The notes beneath the pieces were generated by a model that worked only from the letters and a program-made list of their open reading frames with translations, was not told the DNA's origin and did not search any database. From assembly GCA_949358305.1 (NCBI GenBank), contig OX442318.1, positions 12,940,517-13,004,516 on the forward strand: a stretch of 64,000 nt of DNA, given 5' to 3'. Position 1 is the stretch's first letter. Every line of letters starts with the position of its first letter. This DNA comes from Strigamia acuminata. Taxonomy: Eukaryota > Arthropoda > Chilopoda > Geophilomorpha > Linotaeniidae. Made by a program: the position numbers and the translations under genes. This document shows, piece by piece, positions 55,760-64,000 of the stretch.

Positions 55760-55854
55760 TGTTGGAATGTTTTATACGTCATCTCGGCACGATGTTTTGT
55801 ATTGGACCACCCACTGGTCACTCCCTTTCCCCTTCACCCTTCACTTCCTGTTCA
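55760..55854 (+). repeat. 5' LTR of the right-hand copia, internally deleted
   Basis: Matches the first 95 bases of the 179-base 3' LTR (61053-61231) with one difference found, then passes directly to the primer site GGTTATGGGTCC (55856). The missing 84 bases lie between TCA repeats. Confidence 0.75.
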
Positions 55855-56888
55855 AGGTTATGGGTCCAACACCTGCATACACTACGCAACAGTGAGTTAC
55901 GAACATTTTTCCCGAAAAATCGCAAAAATACATCAAAAATCGAAAAGTCAAGCCGTGAACGAGCGACCACGTGCACACCCGAGCTGAGAAACGTACATCA
56001 AGCCTGATGACCACTGGTGGCTGCTGACCCGGTGTTGGGCAGTGGAAGCGGTGCCCAACTTGAAATCCTGGTGAAAATCACGAAATTCCGCAATTTCGAT
56101 TCTGACAGAAATCCACGTATACGTCGGCGGGAGCCGGGGCCTCGTCCTGGGCATGAAAAGTACGCGATTTGCGGTGCGAACAGAAATGTTCCGAAATTGC
56201 ACCAAAATTGCACCAAAATGTCCAAAAATCACTGGCAAATGTTGTGGCCGCACTTCTGTGCTTATAGTGCCAATAAACAAAGTAAATTATGATGAATTCA
56301 ACTTACTAACACCTGGTAAAATGAAAATGTTGAGCCATTTATTTGCAGCTTGATACAGGACTGGAGGCAGCCATTTTTGCACTCTCAAAACCAGATACAG
56401 AATATAATCTCAAAGCATAGGTTACAGGTATTATGTATAAATACAGGATAAATCATAACAGTCTGCATCATAAATAATGCTTTTACAATACAAAAAGCAT
56501 GGATCAATCACACACATATCTAAATGATTGTGATTGATCTTACAAATTCTAAAACATTAATTTTATATACATAAAAGGCAATTGTCATTTGAATCAAATA
56601 AATTATTACATTTATATGGGGCTTAAAAATAAATACAACAATTGCCCAAGCTTTAAGATCAAAATAAACAAAAACTTTCTTTAATCATATCAACAGCAAA
56701 TTAAATTATTTTCACACTGCACATAAGATACGACAATTAGACATAACAATGGTTATTTTTCACATTGTTTATGCACGACATTTCAACTAATGGATAACTC
56801 TTTATTTACAAAATGCTAACAAAGCCGTGTAACCACAAAACGCAATTCAGTGCCAGGCAAATATTTTTGAACTTTTGAAAAACGAAAA

Positions 56889-59800
56889 ATGGAATCTGTT
56901 CGAGGTTTTAAAGTAGAAAAACTCGGTGAGGATAACTATGAATCTTGGAAAACTGAGATGAAAAATGTATTAATTTGCAACAAACTTTGGGCGTACGCGT
57001 GCAAGCGTACAGTCAAACCGGAGGCCACGGCAGAAGTCCCCAACACCACAGCAGTGAACGAATGATTGGAGAAGGACGAGATCGCTCTCGCGATCATTGG
57101 TTTGGGCATAAATCGCATGCACCAAGGCGCCATCAGCTCAGCCACAACGTCCGCCGAGGCTTGGGACAAGTTGGAAGCATTCTTTCAACCGAAGGGCCCG
57201 CACCGAAAAATGTTTTTGTTCAAAAAGTTAATCAACATGCGAAAATCTGACGACGAGACGATGAACACGCACTTGAACAATTTTGATGAAACAGCACAGA
57301 ACTTAAAACAGACCGGTAGTACGCTCGACAATGATTTGTTGGTGATTTTACTAATGGACACGCTTCCCGACACGTTTGCATTGTTTCGCTCATCAATAAA
57401 AATGAGAGAAACGTTACCCCACCTCGCCGCAGTAAAAATTAAATTGCTGCAAGAAGACGAGGACTTACGTAAAAACGAAAAGGCGCCGCAAAATGCTTTG
57501 GCCGCCAAAACATTTGCCAAAAACAACAACCATCCATTTAAATTTAAAGGAAAATGTAATAAATGTGGTTTGGTGGGACATTTGGCGAAAGACTGCCGAA
57601 GGAAGAAGCCAGGCCACGCGGGCAAATCAACCAACAAGACACTCGACGCTGAAGCACTTACCGCGACCGTCGTATCGACGTATCAAATCGTAGACGGAAA
57701 AATGACGCCGACTGAACGTGACGTAACAATCGCAACAACAAACGCTCAACCCGAATTAGCAAATTATGCCGTCGCTTACCAAAGCAATCACGCACTGAAT
57801 AATGTCGAATGGTGCCTGGACAGTGGCGCATCGCGCCATATGTGCAAAAATCGTGAGATGTTCTCCAGCCTAAATGAAACAATGAAGGGACAAATTCGAA
57901 CCGCTTCCAAGACGTACGTACAGAGCGAGGGACTTGGAAAAATTCACCTCGATGTGGACGACTACGAAAAACCAATTGTTTTGGAGGACGTCATGTTTGC
58001 ACCCGACTTAAGCGGAAATTTGATGTCGGTACCACGCATCACAAGCCAGGGCGCTGAAGTAATTTTTACCGAAAACAACGCAACAATCAGCAAGAAGGGA
58101 AAAACAATCATGAAAGCTGAACGACGGGGCGACATGTTCATCGTACGAACAAAACCGCTGCAGATTGCAAACGTCGCCACCGGGAAAATTAGTTTAAACT
58201 CGAAAACTTGGCACCATCGTTTCGGACACCTCAACTTGGCCGCTTTACAGCAATTAAAGAAATACGAAATGGTAAATGGACTAAAATTCGATGTCACAAG
58301 CGAAACATTCGACTGCGAGACCTGTGCAAAGGGGAAAATACACCGAAGCTCACACCCACCGTCGTCAACACGCGCTGAAAACGTACTCGATTTGATCCAT
58401 TCCGACATTTGCGGACCAATGCCAATCACTTCGCTTGGAGGGGCCAAATATTTCGCCACGTTCATCGATGACAAATCCCGCTACACCGAAGTCGCAATTT
58501 TGAAAGAAAGAGGCGAAATTTTCCGAGCATTTCAAAACTTCAAGCGAAGAGTCGAACTCGAAACCGGACGAAAAATTAAGAAAATTCGCAGCGACAATGC
58601 CAAGGAATACGTCAGCGCCACGTTCACCAAATTCTTAGAAGATGAAGGGATTCGTCGCCAACTCTCGGTCGAGTACACACCAAAACAAAATGGCGTTTCT
58701 GAGCGCATGAACCGCACGCTGTGTGAAATGGCAAGATGCATGATGATAGAATCGAATTTGCCACAACACCTTTGGGCTGAAATTATAGACAGTGCTGTCT
58801 TCATCAGAAATCGTTGCCCAACCAAGTCATTGCAGAACCAAACACCATTTGAAGTATGGCACGGCAAAAAGCCATATATTGGTTTTCTGAGAAGACTGGG
58901 CAGCAAAGCCATCGTGTTGCAGCAGGGGCTGGGAAGAGGAAAATTTGAAGCAAAAGGAAATGAATTGACACTAATAGGCTATTCAGCTGAATCAAAAGCG
59001 TACAAACTTTATGATGCTGCCCGACGAAGAGTCGTGAAAAGCTGCCACATCAAAATTTTCGAGTCAACCGATGCCATCTCAAATAATGGCGAAAAATCAT
59101 TTGCTGATCCATTTTTTATTTTTCCTAGTTTTGACGAACCCGAAAGCCCGCTGCCTGACGCCATTACTGCGCGCAACAATGACAACGAAATTGAAACAGA
59201 AGTAGAAATCGATGTCGATGAAGCCGACGCGCAAATTCCGATTGCAAATCAACCTGCTGAAACCAAACGAGGCCCGGGACGTCCAAAACTCGTAAGGACC
59301 GGAAAACCAGGGCGCCCGTCGAAGCAATACAACTTAATTCGAACACACGACATTGAACCCGCCAACAAAAATCAAGAAACTGCATTTGACCCGAACGAGG
59401 ATCATGCAAATTTCGTTTGTGGCTCACTCCCGTCGGACCCCATCACCGTCAATGAAGCGATGTCCAGAGACGATCGAAACAAGTGGCGCGAAGCCATGCA
59501 AAACGAAATCGACGCACTGAAGGAGATGGGAACATGGATACTTGTAGACAAACCCAAAAATCGAAAAGTCATCTTCTCACGTTGGGTCTTCCGCATCAAA
59601 CGGGACAAACAAGGCAACATAGACCGTTACAAGGGACGATTGGTTGCCAAGGGCTTTATGCAGAAAGAAGGAGTTGACTTCAACGAGACCTACGCCCCTG
59701 TGGTCCGTTACAACTCCATCCGCACTCTCATCGCGTATGCAGTTGAGAAGGGATGGCTAATCGACCAAATGGACGTTGTTGCCGCTTACATTCAGGGCGA

Positions 59801-61004
59801 ACTGGATGAAGAAATATTCATGCGACAGCCAGATGGTTTCGTTGAAGAGGGACAAGAAGAAAAAGTTTGCCTACTAAAGAAATCATTGTACGGACTGAAA
59901 CAGGCCGGAAGAAACTGGCACAAGAAGCTAAGTCGCCACCTTCGCAAAAAGATGAAGTTAAATCGTAGCAACAAAGATCCGTGCGTCTTCTACAGATTGG
60001 AGGACGGAAAATCTGCCATAATTGCAGTCTACGTAGACGACCTGATCATTATAGCTGAAAACTCCGAAACAATGAACAAGATTAAGTCCGACTTGAGCGA
60101 TAAATTCAAGATGAAAGACATCGGATCGCTGAAATACTGCTTGGGGATCGAAATAAACCAAAATGAGGAAGAACACACCGTGCAAATCACTCAGACCAAA
60201 TATATAGATGAAATTTTGAAACGCTTCAACATGACAAACTGCAACACCGTCAGTACACCAATTGACCCTGCACTGAAGCTAACGAAAGAAATGTCACCCA
60301 AGACCAACGAAGAAAAGGAGAAAATGAAAAACGTGCCATATGGCGAATTAATAGGCGCATTAATTTACCTGTCGAATTCAACCCGCCCAGATTTGGCCTT
60401 CGTGGTGAGCAGCCTCAGTCGCTTTTGTGCAAATCCAGGTGAAACACACTGGAAAGCTGCGAAAAGAGTACTTTCATACTTAAAAGGGACGCGAAAATTA
60501 GGCATCACCTACGAGAAGACTGAAGAAAATTTGTACGGATTCGCCGACGCGGATTGGGGTGGCGACATCGACGACAGAAGATCGACCACAGGATATGTGT
60601 TCATTTTGGCCGGAAGCCCAATCTCGTGGGCATCCAAGAAGCAACATACCGTTGCACTTTCGACCATGGAAGCTGAGTACATGGCGGTATCGGAGGCAGC
60701 AAAGGAACTCCTGCACCTCAGAGGACTTCTAATTGAGTTGGGCTGCCAAACAATGCAACAGGAAGCAACCGACGTCTTTTGTGACAACCAGGCCGCCATT
60801 TGCTTCTCACAAGATCATTCGAGCTATCATAATAGCAAACACATCGATATGCGCTTTCACTTCGCCAAAGAAGTCGTAGAAGATAAGAAAATGAGTCTCC
60901 ACTACCTGCCAACCACTCAAATGGCAGCAGATGTCTTCACCAAAGGACTCTACCGACCGAAGCATGAAGATTGTTTAAAAATGTTAAACTTATTTTTGAG
61001 TTAA
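56889..61004 (+). pseudogene. Copia gag-pol with a single in-frame TGA near the start
   Basis: The frame begins with ATG 56889 (MESVRGFKVEKLGEDNY). A TGA at 57063-57065 interrupts it after 58 codons, and the same frame then runs open for 1312 codons to 61004. Domains: gag; CCHC knuckle CNKCGLVGHLAKDC; protease WCLDSGASRHM; integrase HHCC and core blocks (LIHSDICGPM, IRSDNAKEYV, GVSERMNRT); an AT-hook-like patch (KRGPGRPK); RT with YVDD at 60030-60041; RNase H (STMEAEYMAV; HIDMRFHF). Apart from the stop nothing looks damaged. With the stop and the shortened 5' LTR this copy is unlikely to be autonomous. Confidence 0.9.
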
Positions 61005-61052
61005 TTTTTTATTGTTTTTTATGTAACCAACATCATTTGTGATGAGAAGGAG

Positions 61053-61231
61053 TGTTGGAATGTTTTATACGTCATCTCGGCATGATGTTTTGTATTGGAC
61101 CACCCACTGGTCACTCCCTTTCCCCTTCACCCTTCACTTCCTGTTCAAGTAAAATAAACGTTGGTCGCAGCACAAGTTGCTCTGCGACTCAAACTAAACT
61201 TATCCACATAAATCTACCTCATCCACCATCA
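61053..61231 (+). repeat. 3' LTR of the right-hand copia
   Basis: 179 bases, TG...CA ends, preceded by the purine tract GATGAGAAGGAG. It includes an AATAAA-type signal at about 61150, in the part that is missing from the 5' copy. Confidence 0.8.
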
Positions 61232-62048
61232 AAACTAAACAGATTTGAGACCGTCTATATCTCAGGAAACTTTTCTAAATTGGATGTATGGGTCTCCAAA
61301 GCCCTCAAAAAAGGCGTAATGGAGCTATGTAAAGGAATAGACAACAACTATTTTTCGAAAAATCGTGGCGAGCAGAACTGTTGACGAATCGAAACGAAAC
61401 TTTAGCATTGAAGCATTATTGTGTCGTACTATAACATGTTATAGTTATGACTTGATTCGTCAACAGTTGTGCTCGCCACGATTTTTTGAAAAATAGTGGT
61501 TTTCTACCCCTTTACATAGTTCCATTGTGGCTTTTTTTGAGGGCCTTGGAGATCCATACATCCAAATTAGAAAAGTTTCCTGAGATATAGACGGTCTCAA
61601 ATCTGTTTAGTTTTTAATTTTATCTCATTCTGTTCACAAATTATGAGAAATATTGTAAATACTCACTTTTTGGAGTTTTTAATTTTTTTCTCTTCAACTA
61701 TTCACTTTTTTTCAAAAAACTTTTAACGAAATGATAGCTCTAACAATCCTTTAAATCCTCCTAAAACCATTTTTACTTGTGAGAAATAGTTTCTGAGAAA
61801 TTTCAAATATTAAAAGCTCCAAAAATAGGAATATGACATTTTTTTGCAAGGAGTAGTACAGTATAGTGTGGCCCAAATAAAACTGAACTGAGATGCGGAG
61901 GGTCAATTTTATTTAAGCCACCCAGTAGATAGTGAACTATAATATTTTGGGTTTTAGTGAAGATGCTGCTGTCTACAGTGTCAAATATTGATGCGCATTT
62001 AGAAACATGCCACCAAACAACAAGTTTGCCCAGACGGCCATTACGTAG

Positions 62049-63367
62049 GGCTCTGAACAAAACGCAGGGTACACCCAAAATGGGGTACCCAATTTGGGTA
62101 CCCAAGTGCAACGAAATGTATTTAGTTAAGAATAAAAACTTTCACTTTTCTTTAAAATTTGTAGTAATTTGCCTTTATTTAAGACATTTATATAGAAAAC
62201 AACATTGATTGTGAATTATTTTCCCCACAAATACAACTAATTCGTTTTGATAAGATAAATCATTCCTCCTTTTTGGTTTTACAAAACCAGGAGGAGTTGC
62301 TCAATCAACCAGGAAAAAATATCTCTGTTTGGATCGTAACAGGATGTCGCAAAAATAATGGTAAAGTTTTTCTTTCTCAACAAATAGGAATGTACTGACT
62401 GAAAACTGGTAATTCTAATTGTTAATGTTAATTTGTAGGCAAAATTCATTCACTTGACTTTGGAGTCCAGTGATGTAAGTAATAACTTTAAAAAATATGT
62501 CATATCTTGTGTTTACCATGTGATTTTTAGTTAAAACAAATCGATTTTGTTGATTTATTAGCTAAATTAAATCAATTTTGTGGATTTTTTAGCTAAATTA
62601 AATCGAATTTTATGATTTTTAGCTGATTTAAATCTAATTTTATGATTTTTAGCTAATTTAAATAGATTTTGTTGATTTTTTAGCTAATTTAAATCGATTT
62701 TGTGGATTTTTTAACTAATTTAAATCGATTTTGTGGATTTTTTAGCTAATTTAAAAAATGAGGCTTTGACATTTGATTTGTCACTTGGTGATGAACCAAG
62801 TGATAATTTGAAGGAGCTTTTATTTATTCGATTCAGTGTTGCTCTGTGATAATTTTAATAATTTGCTGTGATAATTTCCATAATTTTCTTTGATTATTTC
62901 CATAATTTTCTGTGATAATTTGAAAATTTTCTGTGATAATTTGAAAATTTTCTGTGATAATTTGAAAATTTTCTGTGATAATTTTAATTATAATTATGTT
63001 GAATTTCTATAATTTTATGTTGAATTTGATGATTTTTTGTTGATTTTTTGATAATTTTGTGTTTAATTTTGTCGATTTTATGTTTAATTTCGATGATTTT
63101 GTGTTTAATTTTAATAATTTTGTGTTTAATTTTGATGATTTGTTGTTATTAATTTTGATGATTTCTTGTTTTATTTTGATAATTTTATGTTTAAATTTAA
63201 TAATTTTGTGTTGAATTTTTATAATTTTCTTTAATTTTTAATAGAATAATGATACCGGTAATAAAAATTATATTCATTTCTGAAAATTTGATTAATTATT
63301 TCTGGAAATCTGGGGTACCCAAATTGGGTACCCAAATTTGGGTGTACCCTGCGTTTTGTTCAGAGCC
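62049..63367. mobile_element. 1.3-kb AT-rich element with 9-bp target duplication
   Basis: Ends are inverted repeats: GGCTCTGAACAAAACGCAGG at the left and its complement at the right, extending for over 50 bases with small differences. ATTACGTAG is duplicated on both sides (62040-62048, 63368-63376). Gene 1 shows the empty site (GGCCATTATGTAGCACA near 24655). The interior holds degenerate tandem repeats (AGCTAATTTAAATCGATTTT, 62530-62755; TCTGTGATAATTTGAAAATT, 62850-62985; TGTTTAATTTTGATGATTT, 63010-63230). There is no coding frame. A 9-bp duplication is typical of Mutator-like elements, but the end sequence is not one I recognise. Confidence 0.82.
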
Positions 63368-63376
63368 ATTACGTAG

Positions 63377-64000
63377 CGCATTTAATCGAGGCAATATTTA
63401 CTTGCGGTTATCAGTTGTTAGTATTAACTTTTTTCAAGCAGTGGCATTGCGAGATTTGCAAGTTCGGGGGAGCGAGCAAATAAAAATACAGGCCTGACGC
63501 GTACAATTTAAAAGTGTATCATGATTATTTTTTGATAAATTTTCAACAAAATATGAGGATTTTTTTGTCATATTTACCAGCAAAATATGACAATATTTTG
63601 ATAAATTTTAATAAAAATTATCAATTACCCACAGTGACGATGTCGATTTGTAGTTTTGAAGATTCCTTACAACTATCGTAGGTACGAGGGCCGACAATGA
63701 GCGCTCATTGTCGGCCCTCGTACCTGCGCAGAAAGAATGGTAAGCATTGCTAATAGGCACAAAAAAATAAAAGCAATGGTTAAGTTAAACCAGTATTATT
63801 CATTGGAAGCTGGGGTTCTAAGAATCCTTTAAATAATGTGCAACAGGAACTGCTGATTATTGGGTACTCTGGATAATTTGAGCACACCAGGAATTTGGGT
63901 ACCCTACACCAGACATACCAGGAAAATAATTTTGGCATACTACCGGTAGTGGTCTAATTGACAAAGGTGCAAGAATTGCTTTTACAGCACCACAATTCAC
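63377..64000. other. Intron 3 of DEG/ENaC gene 2, right-hand part
   Basis: Collinear with gene 1 intron at about 24665-25530 (TATCAATTACCCACAGTGAC, GTGCAACAGGAACTGCTGAT, CAGCACCACAATTCA). A small inverted pair GCTCATTGTCGGCCCTCG occurs at 63680-63725. No exon lies inside. Confidence 0.7.

Larger units (their letters stand above)
55760..61231 (+). mobile_element. Ty1/copia element, nested in a foldback element
   Basis: Flanked by AAACT on both sides (55755-55759, 61232-61236). The 3' LTR starts TGTTGGAATG and ends CCACCATCA. The opposite arm of the host foldback gives the uninterrupted site (AAAACTAAACAGATTT in complement), which confirms the insertion limits. The leader between primer site and ATG is about 1 kb. 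Confidence 0.9.
55511..61856. mobile_element. Foldback element hosting a copia insertion
   Basis: Ends CAACTCCTTGCCAAAAAAAT and TTTTTTTGCAAGGAGTAG, flanked by TA. The left arm (55511-55759 plus 61232-61395) pairs with the right arm (about 61435-61856) over about 420 bases. The copia element interrupts the left arm. The intron of gene 1 lacks the whole element. Confidence 0.82.

Overview
The window looks like AT-rich metazoan nuclear DNA, most likely from an arthropod. The evidence is spliceosomal introns with GT/AG borders, DEG/ENaC channel genes, a metazoan-type NACHT (NLR) gene, a BEL/Pao element (a clade known only from animals), Ty1/copia and Ty3/gypsy elements, and many foldback and MITE-type DNA elements. 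NACHT-type NLRs are missing from Drosophila and most insects, so a crustacean or other non-insect arthropod is plausible, but the species cannot be read from the sequence.

Left third (1-19 kb). A copia element with an uninterrupted gag-pol frame runs off the left edge and sits inside a gypsy element. Next is an intact two-exon NLR gene (6873-9813, minus strand) whose short first exon supplies an N-myristoylation-type start. A foldback element then abuts a 5'-truncated BEL/Pao element. After that come a hAT-like transposase relic and a TA-flanked element carrying a 35-bp minisatellite.

Middle and right. Two tandem paralogous genes on the minus strand encode a DEG/ENaC protein made of two channel units in one chain. 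Gene 1 is complete (26296 to 19792). Eleven coding segments can be joined in phase, giving about 760 codons. One exon encodes TM2 of unit 1, a short basic linker and TM1 of unit 2. Intron phases repeat as 0-1-0-0-2 in each unit, which points to fusion of two duplicated neighbouring genes. Gene 2 has the same exon sizes where visible. Its intron 6 was split by about 17.6 kb of other DNA at a 12-bp repeat, so its 3' exons lie at 33759-35681, two 5' exons lie at 55040-55468, and the first three should lie just beyond position 64000. A broken copy of the first three exons lies between the genes (31145-31914).

The DNA that expanded gene 2 includes a 2.6-kb LTR element with identical LTRs, coding gag-protease and a second frame but no polymerase; two solo LTRs; a copia element with nearly identical LTRs but YVND in place of YVDD in its reverse transcriptase; a gypsy integrase relic; several MITEs; a second copia with one in-frame TGA, nested in a foldback element; and a 1.3-kb element with a 9-bp target duplication. 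No tRNA, rRNA or CRISPR array is supported.
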